A DNA stretch of 64,000 nt from Clostridia bacterium (GCA_017410455.1 JAFQQT010000091.1:1-64000), one strand, 5' to 3'. Counted from the stretch's first letter, positions 48,460-57,767 are shown. Notes: a model not told the origin generated them from the sequence alone. A program made the numbers and translations.

Positions 48460-49815
48460 ATGAGCCAGAATCAGAAGCTTTCTCCTGCCAAGTTTGGTCT
48501 GCTGGGCTTCCAGCACATGTTCGCCATGTTCGGCGCGACGGTGCTGGTGCCTACTCTGACCGGCCTGTCCGTGTCCGCGACGCTGCTGTTCGCGGGTCTG
48601 GGCACGCTGCTGTTCCACCTGATCACCAAGGGCAAGGTGCCCGCCTTCCTGGGCAGCTCCTTCGCCTTCCTGGGCGGCTACTTCGCCGTCAGAGGCATGC
48701 AGGGCTTTGCTGACGCGGGCCTGAACTGGATCCCCTACGCCGGCGCCGGCGTGGCCTGCGCGGGTCTGGTGTATGTGCTGGTGTCCCAGCTGTTCCGCAT
48801 CTTTGGCACGGCCAAAGTCATGCGCTTCTTCCCGCCGATCGTCACCGGCCCCATCATCATCGCCATTGGCCTGATCCTGTCCAACACCGCCATCAACAAT
48901 GCAGCTGCGAACTGGTGGATCGCCCTGATCGCCATCGCCATCGTGGTGGTGTGCAACATCTGGGGCAAGGGCATGATCAAGATCATCCCCATCCTGCTGG
49001 GCGTTGTGGGCTCCTACCTGGTGGCGGCTGTGACCGGCCAGGTGGACTTCACTGCGGTGAAGGATGCGGCCTGGGTTGGCTTGCCCTTCCAGATGAAAGA
49101 CACCGTGTTCTCCTTCTTCACCGACGGCGTGAACGGCAAGCTCCTGCTGGACGCCATCATCGCCATGATGCCCATCTCCCTGGCCACCATGATGGAGCAC
49201 ATCGGCGATATGTCTGCCATCTCCTCCACGGTCGGCGAGAACTACATTGAGGATCCCGGCCTGCACCGCAGCCTGATGGGCGACGGCGCTGCGACCAGCC
49301 TGGCGGCTCTGTTCGGCGCGCCGGCCAACACCACCTACGGCGAGAACACCGGCGTGCTGGCCCTGACCAGGGTGTACAACCCCGCGGTTGTCCGCATGGC
49401 AGCCGTGCTGGCCATCCTGTTCTCCTTCTGCCCCAAGTTTGCGGCCCTGATCTCCTGCATGCCTGCTGCCACCATCGGCGGCGTGTCCCTGATCCTCTAC
49501 GGCATGATCTCCGCCGTGGGCGTGCGCAACATCGTCGAGAATCAGGTGGACTTCTCCAAGAGCCGCAACGTCATCATCGCGGCCCTGATCATCGCCCTGT
49601 CCCTGGGCATCCACTTCTCCAGCACTCTGGGCTGCGACACCGTGAAAAGCGTCAACGGCGCGCTGTCCTTCGCTATCGGCTCTGTCAACATCAGCCTGTC
49701 CGGCCTGGCGGTCGGCTCCTTGGTGGGCATCGTGCTCAACGCGGTTCTGCCCGGCAACGACTACGAGTTCGGCAAGAACAAGAAGGGCGACGAATCTGCG
49801 AACCTGCAGGTGTGA
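48460..49815 (+). CDS. uraA: Uracil permease (NCS2 family)
   Basis: Proton-coupled uracil uptake carrier. 451 residues with about 14 hydrophobic segments. The NCS2 signature region is present: MPISLATMMEHIGDMSAISS (substrate Glu in EH), GDGAATSLAALFGAPANTTYGENTGVLALT and the QH motif near the start (GFQHMFAMFGATVLVPTLTG). GAAAGGAAG lies 9 bases before the ATG. Downstream of pyrR and under the same attenuator, so it should be expressed when pyrimidines are scarce. Confidence 0.95.
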   Translation: MSQNQKLSPAKFGLLGFQHMFAMFGATVLVPTLTGLSVSATLLFAGLGTLLFHLITKGKVPAFLGSSFAFLGGYFAVRGMQGFADAGLNWIPYAGAGVACAGLVYVLVSQLFRIFGTAKVMRFFPPIVTGPIIIAIGLILSNTAINNAAANWWIALIAIAIVVVCNIWGKGMIKIIPILLGVVGSYLVAAVTGQVDFTAVKDAAWVGLPFQMKDTVFSFFTDGVNGKLLLDAIIAMMPISLATMMEHIGDMSAISSTVGENYIEDPGLHRSLMGDGAATSLAALFGAPANTTYGENTGVLALTRVYNPAVVRMAAVLAILFSFCPKFAALISCMPAATIGGVSLILYGMISAVGVRNIVENQVDFSKSRNVIIAALIIALSLGIHFSSTLGCDTVKSVNGALSFAIGSVNISLSGLAVGSLVGIVLNAVLPGNDYEFGKNKKGDESANLQV

Positions 49816-49844
49816 TCGAATTCGGAATCTGGTCTGTTGACCAC

Positions 49845-49874
49845 GGCGGACTCCTTCGGGGGTCTGCCTTTTTT
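49845..49874 (+). terminator. uraA terminator
   Basis: A 10-bp stem GGCGGACTCC-ttcg-GGGGTCTGCC with two G-U pairs, then TTTTTTG. A second, leftward one for the P-ATPase (AGGGC.../...CCCT then TTTTC) lies at about 49892-49932. Confidence 0.8.
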
Positions 49875-49943
49875 GTGGTGCGGCGGCATCAGAAAAGGGC
49901 CTGCGCCCGTGAACGGACGGCAAGCCCTCGGCGGGAGTATGTT

Positions 49944-52124
49944 TCAGCGCCGCATTGCCCGCATGGCGTTGAGGATGCACAGCATCGCCACGCCCACATC
50001 GGCGAACACGGCCAGCCACATGCTGGCCACGCCCAGCAGGCCCAGGAGCATCACGGCGATCTTCGTGCCCAGGGCGAAGGCGATGTTCTCACGGGCGATG
50101 GCCATCGTCCGGCGGGCGATGCGCATGGCCCGGGCGACCTTGCCGGGGTTGTCGTCCATGAGCACCACATCCGCCGCCTCAATGGCCGCGTCCGACCCCA
50201 TGCCGCCCATGGCGACGCCCAGGTCCGCCCGGCGCAGCACCGGCGCGTCGTTCACGCCGTCGCCCACGAAGGCGACCCCGTGGCCTTCGCCCAGCAGCTG
50301 CTCCACCGCCTGCACCTTGTCGCCCGGCAGGAGCCCGGCGCGATAGTCCGTCAGGCCCAGCTCCCCGGCCACCTGTGCGGCGGCGGCTTCCCGGTCGCCG
50401 GTGAGCATCACCAGACGCTGCACGCCGGCGGCCTTCAGGTCCGCGATGGCCCGGACTGCGTCCGTCTTCACCGCGTCGCCGATGACGATGTGCCCCGCGT
50501 AGGCGCCATCCACCGCCACATGCACCACGGTGCCGCAGGAGGCAGTCTCCGCCGGTTCCACGCCGAAACGGCGCATCAGGCGGGCGTTGCCGGCCAGCAC
50601 CTCGCGCCCGTCCAGGAGCACGCGCATGCCATGCCCGGCGATCTCCTCCGCCTCCGTCACACGGCTGTTGTCGACGGCCTGCCCCCATGCGCTGCGCAGC
50701 GATGCGGCGATGGGGTGGTCGCTGAAGCACTCCGCGTGGGCGGCGATCTCCAGCAGGGCCTCGCGGCTCATGCCTGCGGGGACGACCTCCGTCACCGTGA
50801 ACACGCCCCGGGTGAGGGTGCCGGTCTTATCGAAGGCCACCGTGTCGAGCGCGGCCAGGGTCTCCAGGTGGTTCGCGCCCTTGACCAGCACGCCCTGGCG
50901 CGACGCCCCGCCGATGCCCGAGAAGAAGGTCAGCGGCACGGAAATGACCAGCGCGCAGGGGCAGGAGATGACCAGGAAGGTCAGCGCCTGGTAGAGCCAG
51001 TGGCTCCAGCGGCCATCCAGCAGGCTGGGGATCACCGCCAGCAGCGCCGCCGCCAGGCACACGATGGGCGTGTACACCCGGGCAAAACGGGTGATGAAGC
51101 GCTCCGTGCTGGCCTTCGAGTCGCCGGATTCCTCCACCAGGCGGAGGATCTTTGCCACGGTGGATTCGCCCCAGGCCGCCGTGACCCGCACGGTCAGCAC
51201 GCCGCTGAGGTTCACGCAGCCGCTGAGCACGCTGTCGCCGGGGCCCACGTCCCGGGGGAGGGATTCGCCGGTCAGCGCGGTGGTGTTCAGCGCGGATCCG
51301 CCCTCCACGACCACGCCGTCCAGCGGGACCTTCTCGCCGGGGCGGATCAGGATCGTGTCGCCCACGGCGACTTCCTCCGGGCTGACCTCCACGGGCACGC
51401 CGTCCCTGAGGAGATTTGCGCGGTCGGGGCGCACGTCCATCAGCGCGGTGATGGATGCGCGGGACTTGTCCACCGCCTTGTCCTGGAAGTATTCGCCCAC
51501 CTGGTACAGAGCCATCACCGCCGCGCCCTCGGCGAATTCGCCCATGGCCATCGCGCCCAGGGAGGCCACAGCCATCAGGAAGTTCTCGTCGAAGATTTCG
51601 CCCCGGAGGATGTTGCGCAGGGCCGTGAGCAGCACGTCGTACCCCACGGCGAGGTAGGCCGCCACAAAGCAGGCGACGTTGACCGCCGGATGCGCCCGCC
51701 CCGTGAGCAGGAAGCCTGCCGCCAGCAGCGCCGCCGCCCCGCCCACGCGGATGAGCAGCGTGCGCCCCTTGCGTGCGGTCGCGCCATGGCTGCGGTTATG
51801 GCCGTGCGCGTGATCGTGATGGTCGTGGCCTTGCGCGTGATGGTTGTGGCCGCAGCAGCCGTCGTGGTGATGATGATGTGCATGGCCGTGTTCTGCCTCC
51901 GCTGCGCCATCCGTGTGGATGACTGCGTCCGGCTCGACCTCGGCGGCCTTCGCCAGCACCGCTGCGGTGACCGCCGCGAAATCCGCCTCCGCCGCCTGCA
52001 GCGTGATGCGCTTGTGGACGTAGTTCACCGCCACGGCCTGCACGCCGGGGAGCTGCGCCAGCGCGGCCTCCAGCTTGGCGGCACAGTTGGGACAGTCGAT
52101 TTCAATGGGCCAGGTGCGCTTCAT
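49944..52124 (-). CDS. Heavy-metal P1B-type ATPase (ZntA/CadA-like) with His-rich linker
   Basis: Pumps divalent soft metals, probably Zn or Cd, out of the cell. 726 residues. HMA domain with DCPNC (C11, C14), then a strongly His-rich stretch (about 77-115, e.g. HGHAHHHHHDGCCGHNHH), eight membrane segments with the CPC ion motif (C388-C390), TGES, phosphorylation site DKTGT (D432), SDHP and the GDGVNDAP hinge. The CPC plus His-rich linker fits a Zn/Cd class rather than copper. Start at 52124. It stands alone and leftward; the promoter is overlapped by an AT-rich sequence that may be an ArsR-type site. Confidence 0.94.
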   Translation of the reverse strand: MKRTWPIEIDCPNCAAKLEAALAQLPGVQAVAVNYVHKRITLQAAEADFAAVTAAVLAKAAEVEPDAVIHTDGAAEAEHGHAHHHHHDGCCGHNHHAQGHDHHDHAHGHNRSHGATARKGRTLLIRVGGAAALLAAGFLLTGRAHPAVNVACFVAAYLAVGYDVLLTALRNILRGEIFDENFLMAVASLGAMAMGEFAEGAAVMALYQVGEYFQDKAVDKSRASITALMDVRPDRANLLRDGVPVEVSPEEVAVGDTILIRPGEKVPLDGVVVEGGSALNTTALTGESLPRDVGPGDSVLSGCVNLSGVLTVRVTAAWGESTVAKILRLVEESGDSKASTERFITRFARVYTPIVCLAAALLAVIPSLLDGRWSHWLYQALTFLVISCPCALVISVPLTFFSGIGGASRQGVLVKGANHLETLAALDTVAFDKTGTLTRGVFTVTEVVPAGMSREALLEIAAHAECFSDHPIAASLRSAWGQAVDNSRVTEAEEIAGHGMRVLLDGREVLAGNARLMRRFGVEPAETASCGTVVHVAVDGAYAGHIVIGDAVKTDAVRAIADLKAAGVQRLVMLTGDREAAAAQVAGELGLTDYRAGLLPGDKVQAVEQLLGEGHGVAFVGDGVNDAPVLRRADLGVAMGGMGSDAAIEAADVVLMDDNPGKVARAMRIARRTMAIARENIAFALGTKIAVMLLGLLGVASMWLAVFADVGVAMLCILNAMRAMRR

Positions 52125-52147
52125 GGAGATCCGACCTTTCGCTTAGT

Positions 52148-52184
52148 TGATAACATATGTGAGCAAGTGTTCAATTGAATTATA
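52148..52184 (-). promoter_or_regulatory. P-ATPase promoter with possible metal-regulator site
   Basis: Minus strand CTATAATTC (-10 at 52179-52184), directly followed by TTGAACACTTGCTCACATATG, which loosely resembles ArsR/SmtB-type sites (partial dyad, TGAACA half-site). No ArsR gene is in the window. Confidence 0.4.
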
Positions 52185-52231
52185 GCGGATGCGGCGCGAT
52201 CTGTCAACAGGGAAATGAAACGCGCATGGGA

Positions 52232-52272
52232 AAAGGGCCTGACCACCGTATGCAGCAGGAGACAGGCCCTTT
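52232..52272 (+). terminator. Hairpin in the divergent gap before sigG
   Basis: A perfect 10-bp stem AAAGGGCCTG/CAGGCCCTTT followed by CTTTG. A terminator between two divergent genes is odd. It may end a short transcript or insulate sigG from upstream reading. Confidence 0.6.
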
Positions 52273-52364
52273 CTTTGTCGGGCAGGGGGAAGTTCTGTCG
52301 GGGCTGATTAAAGACCCGCTGCCGGTGCGATACTCAGTACACCAACGTTCAGGAGGTGTGCTCA

Positions 52365-53150
52365 ATGGCATACGGCAAGGTCGAACTATGCGGCGTGGAT
52401 ACAACGAAGCTCCCGGTGCTCTCCGCCGAGCGGATGCGGGAGCTGTTCCCGCGCGTACACGCGGGCGACAAGGCGGCGCGGGATGAGTTCATTCAGGGCA
52501 ATCTCCGCCTGGTACTGTCGGTGCTGCAGCGCTTCGCCTCCCGGGGCGAGAGCGCCGACGACCTCTTCCAGGTGGGCTGCATCGGCCTGATGAAGGCGCT
52601 GGACAACTTCGACGTCAGCCAGAACGTGCGCTTCTCCACCTATGCGGTGCCCATGATCATCGGCGAGATCCGCCGCTACCTGCGCGACAACAACGCCATC
52701 CGGGTCAGCCGCTCCATGCGGGACATGGCCTACAAGTCCCTCCAGGCGCGGGAGAGGCTGCAGGCCGCCCACGGCAGGGAGCCCTCCATCGCCGAGATTG
52801 CCCGGGAGATGGGCGTGGCGGAGGAGGACGTCGTGTTCGCCCTGGAAGCCATTCAGGACCCCGTCAGCCTTTTCGAACCCGTCTACAACGATGGCGGCGA
52901 TGCGCTGTGCATCGTCGATCAGGTGCGGGACGAATCCGCCCGGGCGGACCGCTGGGTGGAGGAGATCGCCATCCGGCAGGGGCTGGACCGCCTGGCGGAG
53001 CGGGAGCAGAAGATCCTCAGGCTGCGCTTCTTTCAGGGGCGCACGCAGATGGAGGTGGCAGGGGAGATCGGCATCTCCCAGGCGCAGGTGAGCCGGCTGG
53101 AGAAGAACGCGCTGCTGCACATGCGCCGCAGCATTCAGGCCGGGCCCTGA
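52365..53150 (+). CDS. sigG: Sporulation sigma factor SigG
   Basis: Late forespore-specific RNA polymerase sigma factor. 261 residues. The N-terminus KVELCGVDTTKLPVLSAERM is a SigG hallmark. Region 2: NLRLVLSVLQRFASRGESADDLFQVGCIGLMKALDNFDVSQNVRFSTYAVPMIIGEIRRYLRDNN region (about 45-110), region 4: LDRLAEREQKILRLRFFQGRTQMEVAGEIGISQAQVSRLEK. ATG at 52365 after AGGAGG; a GTG three codons earlier overlaps that site. The last codons and stop lie in the left direct repeat that flanks the structured element. In B. subtilis it follows sigE; here it is on the opposite strand and 2 kb away. Confidence 0.96.
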   Translation: MAYGKVELCGVDTTKLPVLSAERMRELFPRVHAGDKAARDEFIQGNLRLVLSVLQRFASRGESADDLFQVGCIGLMKALDNFDVSQNVRFSTYAVPMIIGEIRRYLRDNNAIRVSRSMRDMAYKSLQARERLQAAHGREPSIAEIAREMGVAEEDVVFALEAIQDPVSLFEPVYNDGGDALCIVDQVRDESARADRWVEEIAIRQGLDRLAEREQKILRLRFFQGRTQMEVAGEIGISQAQVSRLEKNALLHMRRSIQAGP

Positions 53151-53369
53151 AGGCTCAGACCATCAAAAAAGCCCGCAACCGCATCCTTTCCGGCAGGGGT
53201 GCCGGAAAGGATGCTTCCTGCGTTGGCTGCAGCATCAAAGCCGGTCATTTACCGCGAAGTAAACTCCCGGCTTTGATGCTTTGCCGCCTTGGCTTGCAGA
53301 CTTTTTTGAAGGTCTGCAAACCATCGACTTTGTCGATGCTTTGAGCCTTCAGGCCGGGCCCTGAAGGCT
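53134..53369 (+). repeat. Structured intergenic element, copy B, with 22-bp flanking direct repeats
   Basis: The core (53156-53347) is bounded by identical 22-base repeats at 53134-53155 and 53348-53369. The left one carries the sigG stop, the right one the stop of the convergent MFS gene. With four bases added the right one forms a perfect 10-bp hairpin (53344-53353 with 53360-53369). Stems: 53181-53195 with 53200-53214 (15 bp perfect); 53231-53244 with 53267-53280 (14 bp perfect); 53294-53301 with 53312-53319; 53322-53328 with 53332-53338. Loops are shared with copy A, but stem 1 and the outer part of stem 2 differ and still pair. Confidence 0.88.
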
Positions 53370-54554
53370 TGCCTTCTCCGGGCGCATCAGGAGCGTGAAG
53401 GCGAGCATCACCATGGGGAAGGCGAGGGCCACCAGAAGCCCGCTCTGCAGCGATCCGCCCAGCGCACCGCTGACCAGCCCCACCACCGTGGGCCCGGCGG
53501 AGCAGCCCACATCGCCGCCCAGGGCCATCAGGGCGAACATCGCCGTGCCGCCGCCGGGCAGGGCCGCCGCACCCGTTGAGAAAGTGCCCGGCCAGAAGAT
53601 GCCCACCGAGAACCCGCACATGGCGCAGCCAACCAGCGCCAGCAGCGCATTGCCGCTGAGCGCCGCCAGCAGGTAGCAGCCGATGCACAGCCCGCAGGAG
53701 GCCGCCATGAAGGTACGCAGGGGGATCTTCGCCTCGAACTTGCCGTAAAGGGCGCGGGCGGCGCCCATGAGGATGGCGAAGGCGCAGGGGCCGGCCAGGT
53801 CGCCCAGGGTCTTGCTGACGCCCAGGCCCTTTTCGGCAAAGGCGCTGGCCCACTGGCTCATGGCCTGCTCGGAGGCGCCGGCGCAGACCATCATCACCAT
53901 CAGCACCCAGAAGACCTTGCTGCGGAACAGCTCGCGCAGGGTGAGCTGCTTCGTGCCCTCCTGCACCACCGGCGCCAGGGGGACAAGCAGGAAATAAAAC
54001 ACATTGAGAAGCGGAATCAGCGCCCACAGGCAGGCCAGCACGCGCCAGTTGGCAATGCCGCACACGGCAAAGAACGCGGTGCTGACCACCACCAGGAACA
54101 CATGCCCCCAGCAGTAGAAGGAGTGCAGCAGGCTCATGGCCGCGGCCTTGCGCTCGGAGGGGCAGGCCTCGACGATGGGGCTGACGAGTACCTCCAGGAT
54201 GCCGCCGCCGACGGCGTAGAGCACCACGGCGGTCATGATGCCCGCAAAGGGCGGCAGGATGGCAGGGAAGACGGCCAGTCCGGCCAGACCGGCGGCGGCA
54301 AAGACATGGGCCGCCACGATGCAGGGCCGGTAGCCGATCCTGTCCACCACCTTGGCGGCAATGGCGTCCACGGCCAGCTGCACGGCGAAGTTGACCGTGG
54401 TGATGAGGGTGATCATCTCCATTTTCAGGTCGAACTCGCCGATGAAGGTGATGAACAGAAGCGGAGCAAAGTTGTTCACGATGGCCTGGGTGATGTAGCC
54501 CAGGTAGCTGGCGTAGATGGTGTGGGTGTAGCTTTTGCGGATGGCGGAAAGCAT
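53349..54554 (-). CDS. MFS transporter
   Basis: 401 residues with about 12 hydrophobic segments in two halves. The first cytoplasmic loop has KVVDRIGYRP, the MFS loop 2-3 signature. The sequence (YITQAIVNNFAPLLFITFIGEF, GHVFLVVVSTAFF, FWPGTFSTGAAALPGGGTAMFALMALGGDVGCSAGPTVVG) resembles sugar/fucose-type MFS carriers of Firmicutes. Substrate unknown. The last six residues are encoded by the right direct repeat of element B. It lies between sigG and sigE, where no transporter is normally found. Confidence 0.88.
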   Translation of the reverse strand: MLSAIRKSYTHTIYASYLGYITQAIVNNFAPLLFITFIGEFDLKMEMITLITTVNFAVQLAVDAIAAKVVDRIGYRPCIVAAHVFAAAGLAGLAVFPAILPPFAGIMTAVVLYAVGGGILEVLVSPIVEACPSERKAAAMSLLHSFYCWGHVFLVVVSTAFFAVCGIANWRVLACLWALIPLLNVFYFLLVPLAPVVQEGTKQLTLRELFRSKVFWVLMVMMVCAGASEQAMSQWASAFAEKGLGVSKTLGDLAGPCAFAILMGAARALYGKFEAKIPLRTFMAASCGLCIGCYLLAALSGNALLALVGCAMCGFSVGIFWPGTFSTGAAALPGGGTAMFALMALGGDVGCSAGPTVVGLVSGALGGSLQSGLLVALAFPMVMLAFTLLMRPEKASLQGPA

Positions 54555-54625
54555 GGGAAGTTACCTCCGGCGGTTGTATTCGCAGCCCATGATAGCACAT
54601 TCTGCCGGGTTTGGGAAGGGGAGAA

Positions 54626-54654
54626 ATCAAAACGCCCCCGCGGGTGCGGAGGCG
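54626..54654 (-). terminator. Terminator of the secreted-protein gene
   Basis: Minus strand CGCCTCCGC-accc-GCGGGGGCG (9 bp, one G-U) followed by TTTTGATTT, 12 bases after the stop. Confidence 0.78.
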
Positions 54655-54666
54655 ATGGGGCAGCGG

Positions 54667-55305
54667 TCAGGGGAAGAAGTGCCAGTTATCTGTGCCCGTG
54701 GGAAGGCTGGTCTCAGGGTCGAGGGGAAGCTCCCAGGTATCGCCGAACACGGTGGTCAGCAGCAGATGTGTGTCATAGGCCAACCATGTACCGATCGTCA
54801 TCAGGTAAGTGGTGTCCTCAATGGTCATGTACGCGGAGCCTTCGGGCAGCTCGGGGTGCGTGTCACCGATAAAGTAGTAGTGTAGCATGAATCGGTTGTC
54901 ATCAAGGAGCATCAGGCTGAAATGGCCGGTGTAGCCCGGAGAAGCGAAGCGCAGCCCCTGAAAGTCCACATCGATGCAAGGATGCAGGCGCAGACCATCA
55001 CTGAAGGTGATGAAACGCTCATTCGGGCTGATGGCTGTAGTGTAGGTGCAGGTCAGGACGAAGCCATCACTGCTCTCAAAGATAAGTGTTTCGCCCTCCA
55101 GGTGACAAATGCCCTCGGACGTCATCCCTTCGCTGATCAGGCGGTACTGCCCGTTGTACATGATATACAGCATCGTCGCGCACAACGTCTCCTCTGCAGA
55201 GGTTTCCCAGCGTCCGGCAAGTCCGGTAGGGATGGCACCTTCTGCCTGGGCGGCGAGGGAGCAGAGCAGGGCGATCAGCAGAAGCAGTGCAGTCAAGCGG
55301 CGCAT
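54667..55305 (-). CDS. Secreted hypothetical protein
   Basis: I do not recognise a family. 212 residues from MRRLTALLLLIALL (start 55305, AGGAGG 6 bases upstream), with a clear Sec signal ending near AAQA-EG. The Cys in LLCSL is not in a lipobox. The mature part is rich in beta-type stretches (GRWETSAEETLCATMLYIMYNGQYRLISEG, DGFVLTCTYTTAISPNERFITFSDGLRL), a pattern like that of lipocalin-like or META-like small secreted proteins. It sits between the MFS gene and sigE, all leftward. A role in spores is not shown. Confidence 0.75.
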   Translation of the reverse strand: MRRLTALLLLIALLCSLAAQAEGAIPTGLAGRWETSAEETLCATMLYIMYNGQYRLISEGMTSEGICHLEGETLIFESSDGFVLTCTYTTAISPNERFITFSDGLRLHPCIDVDFQGLRFASPGYTGHFSLMLLDDNRFMLHYYFIGDTHPELPEGSAYMTIEDTTYLMTIGTWLAYDTHLLLTTVFGDTWELPLDPETSLPTGTDNWHFFP

Positions 55306-55394
55306 AAACGTACCTCCTTGCGGTTTCTTTTGTTTTATGATATCATGGTCTCCCAAAAAAACAAGGGCAGGTGCGGAATTGTTACATATGTAAA

Positions 55395-56123
55395 TCAGCA
55401 GGCCCCGGCCCGCAGCATTTCCCCGTGGAGGCGCTGCAGAATGCGCTTTTCCAGGCGGCTGATGTAGCTCTGGGAGATGCCCATCACGTCGGCGACCTCC
55501 TTCTGGGTCATTTCCTCCCGTCCGCCCAGGCCGAAGCGCAGGGACATGATCTGCTTTTCACGGGGGGCCAGGCGGCTGAGGGCTTCGAAGAGGACGGCTT
55601 TCTCCGCGTCGTCCTCGATGCCGCGGGAGACGGTGTCCGGCTCGGTGCCCAGGACGTCGGAGAGCAGCAGCTCATTGCCGTCCCAGTCGGTCTTCAGCGG
55701 CTCGTCGATGGAGACCTCCTGACGGGTGCGGCTGTGGCGGCGCAGGAACATGAGGACTTCGTTCTCGATGCAGCGGCTGGCGTAGGTGGCGAGCTTGATC
55801 TTCTTCGTGGGGTCGAAGGTGTTGACGGCCTTGATCAGCCCGATGGTGCCGATGGAGATAAGATCCTCCAGCATCACGCCGGTGTTGTCGAACTTGCGGG
55901 CGATGAAGACCACCAGGCGGAGGTTCCGCTCGATGAGGGTGCGGCGGATGGAGCCGTCGTCGGCGGGGAGGTGATCCAGCAGGACGCGCTCCTCCTCGGC
56001 GGTCAGCGGCGCGGGCAGGGGCTCGGGGCCGCCGATGTAGTACAGCTCCTGCGAGGTCAGGGAGGTCACCAGGTCTGTCAGCTTCTGCCGGGCGAGGGAA
56101 TAGAGCTGGAAGGGTGTGTTCAT
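55395..56123 (-). CDS. sigE: Sporulation sigma factor SigE (pro-form)
   Basis: Early mother-cell sigma factor. 242 residues. It keeps a pro-sequence, and the cleavage region [20 protein letters not shown] matches the B. subtilis site before YIGGSEALPPPL. Region 2: [64 protein letters not shown]; region 4: [44 protein letters not shown]. It directly follows spoIIGA by four bases and is read leftward, as in the usual spoIIGA-sigE pair. sigG, normally next, is not. Confidence 0.96.
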   Translation of the reverse strand: MNTPFQLYSLARQKLTDLVTSLTSQELYYIGGPEPLPAPLTAEEERVLLDHLPADDGSIRRTLIERNLRLVVFIARKFDNTGVMLEDLISIGTIGLIKAVNTFDPTKKIKLATYASRCIENEVLMFLRRHSRTRQEVSIDEPLKTDWDGNELLLSDVLGTEPDTVSRGIEDDAEKAVLFEALSRLAPREKQIMSLRFGLGGREEMTQKEVADVMGISQSYISRLEKRILQRLHGEMLRAGAC

Positions 56124-56127
56124 GATA

Positions 56128-56943
56128 TCAGCCTCCTGTGGATGGTCGGGTGGATGGGATGTGCGGGGGATGGGGGATGGCGTCCTGCGGTACGCGCTCC
56201 AGCAGGCTGGCGGGAACCAGGGCCTGGAAGCCCTCGCCGCCGCCGGGGGACAGGCCGATGAGCGCCTCTGCCGCCTGCCATGCGCCGCCCGTGCGGATGC
56301 GCAGCTGATCCGGGCGCAGGATGGTCATCAGCGCAACGCCTGACACCGTGCGCACGGGCAGCAGGCGCATGCCGGGCAGGAGCGAGCCCTCTGCGGGCAG
56401 GCGGATGAGCCGAGCGGCGGCCCTGCGGCTGATGACGATGACAGGCAGGCCGGTGACGCTGTCGCGCAGGAGGTTGCCCGTATCCACCAGCGCGCTGAGG
56501 GTGGCGCTGCGGCGGCCCAGGGTGACTTCCACCGTCGCCAGGCGGGGGATGGGCGGGGCCCGGCCATCGCTGCGGGCGGCCAGCAGCAGCATCGCGCACC
56601 CCAGCGGCAGCGCGAGGGCTCCGGGGAGGGTGGCCAGCAGGCGCATCAGCCCCGTCATCGCCAGCGGCAGCATGCAGCCCAGGGCGGCCATGCGCGGGCG
56701 ATAGCGTCGCGGCGCTTCCGGAAAGGCCGCCAGGGGCGCCAGGGCGGCCATCAGCCAGGCCGGCAGGCGCAGCAGCGCATGCAGCGGCGCGCAGGCCATC
56801 GTCAGCAATGAGAGCAGCAGCGCCGTCAGCGCCAGCCGCCACGCGGAGCCCCGCATCCGCCCCATGCTCATCCCGATGGCCATCAGCATGCACGCGCTGC
56901 CCGCCGCCTGCTGCAGGAGGTACGCCCACGCGCTCACCCGCAA
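56128..56943 (-). CDS. spoIIGA: Sigma-E processing peptidase SpoIIGA
   Basis: Membrane aspartic protease that cuts pro-SigE. 271 residues from a TTG start at 56943 (GGGAGG eight bases upstream; a GTG two codons on is an alternative, and longer frames lack a ribosome site). The first ~135 residues hold four to five hydrophobic segments; the catalytic block is [22 protein letters not shown] with D154, then the [19 protein letters not shown] part. It is shorter than most family members. ACGTCGAA at 57003-57010 upstream matches six of eight bases of a Spo0A box. Confidence 0.88.
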   Translation of the reverse strand: MRVSAWAYLLQQAAGSACMLMAIGMSMGRMRGSAWRLALTALLLSLLTMACAPLHALLRLPAWLMAALAPLAAFPEAPRRYRPRMAALGCMLPLAMTGLMRLLATLPGALALPLGCAMLLLAARSDGRAPPIPRLATVEVTLGRRSATLSALVDTGNLLRDSVTGLPVIVISRRAAARLIRLPAEGSLLPGMRLLPVRTVSGVALMTILRPDQLRIRTGGAWQAAEALIGLSPGGGEGFQALVPASLLERVPQDAIPHPPHIPSTRPSTGG

Positions 56944-57069
56944 CCCGCTCACCTCCCGCTGAAGGAATTCACTGCCATGATAGCGAAAATCATCCTCCGC
57001 AAACGTCGAAGGAGTGTGCAAAGAATGCCGCTTTGCGTCGATGCATGGCGCGCGGCCGGGAGGATACCG

Positions 57070-57699
57070 ATGAAGATTGCAGGCTATGAAGTGAAGGTGA
57101 TCATCAGGGCCAATGCGCGGCGGATGCTGCTGCGCTGCCGTGCCACGGAGGGCCTGGTGACCATCACCGTGCCCCGGGGCACGACGGAAAAGCAGATCCG
57201 CGACATGGTGCTGCGGCATCTGCCGTGGATTGCGGAGAACATGGGCGCCACGGCGCAGTGGCAGCCCGCCTTTGCCGCGGGCGAGCGCCACTGGTGCCTG
57301 GGCCGCCTGGTGACCCTGGGGAAGGATGCGCCCGTGGGCGAAGCGGCCTATATGGCCTGGCGCAACCGCCAGCTGTCCGCCGTCATCCGGAGGCTGCTGG
57401 GCGTGTGGATACCCCGGCTGCAGATCCCCGCCGGGTGGCTGCGCCGCGTGACGCTGCGGCAGATGAGCTCCCGCTGGGGCTCCTGCTGCGCGGCAAAGGG
57501 CACGCTCAACTTCAGCACCAAGCTGGGCGTTTACAGCGAGGAGCTGATCGCCTTAACGGTGGTGCACGAGCTGTGCCACTACTTCCACCAGAACCACTCC
57601 TCAGCGTTCTGGGCGCTGATGAAGCGCTGCATGCCGGACTGGGAGGCAAAGAAAAAGCGCCGCGAAAGCCTCGACGTGCGGCCCCTCCCGCCGGCGTGA
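57070..57699 (+). CDS. YgjP-type metallopeptidase (DUF45)
   Basis: 209 residues. The zinc-peptidase signature is VVHELCHYFHQNHSSAFW with H166-E167 and H170. WGSCCAAKGTLNFSTKL before it is the typical RWGSC block of the YgjP/DUF45 family, and the N-terminal part (VKVIIRANARRMLLRCRATEGLVTITVPRG) matches too. The substrate is unknown for the family. ATG at 57070 follows GGGAGGA. It is divergent from spoIIGA. Confidence 0.9.
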   Translation: MKIAGYEVKVIIRANARRMLLRCRATEGLVTITVPRGTTEKQIRDMVLRHLPWIAENMGATAQWQPAFAAGERHWCLGRLVTLGKDAPVGEAAYMAWRNRQLSAVIRRLLGVWIPRLQIPAGWLRRVTLRQMSSRWGSCCAAKGTLNFSTKLGVYSEELIALTVVHELCHYFHQNHSSAFWALMKRCMPDWEAKKKRRESLDVRPLPPA

Positions 57700-57767
57700 C
57701 GCACCCGCCTGCGCTGCCCGGCATAGGCTGCAGGGGAATGTATGCGGTATCCAATGCGCCATTCCCC

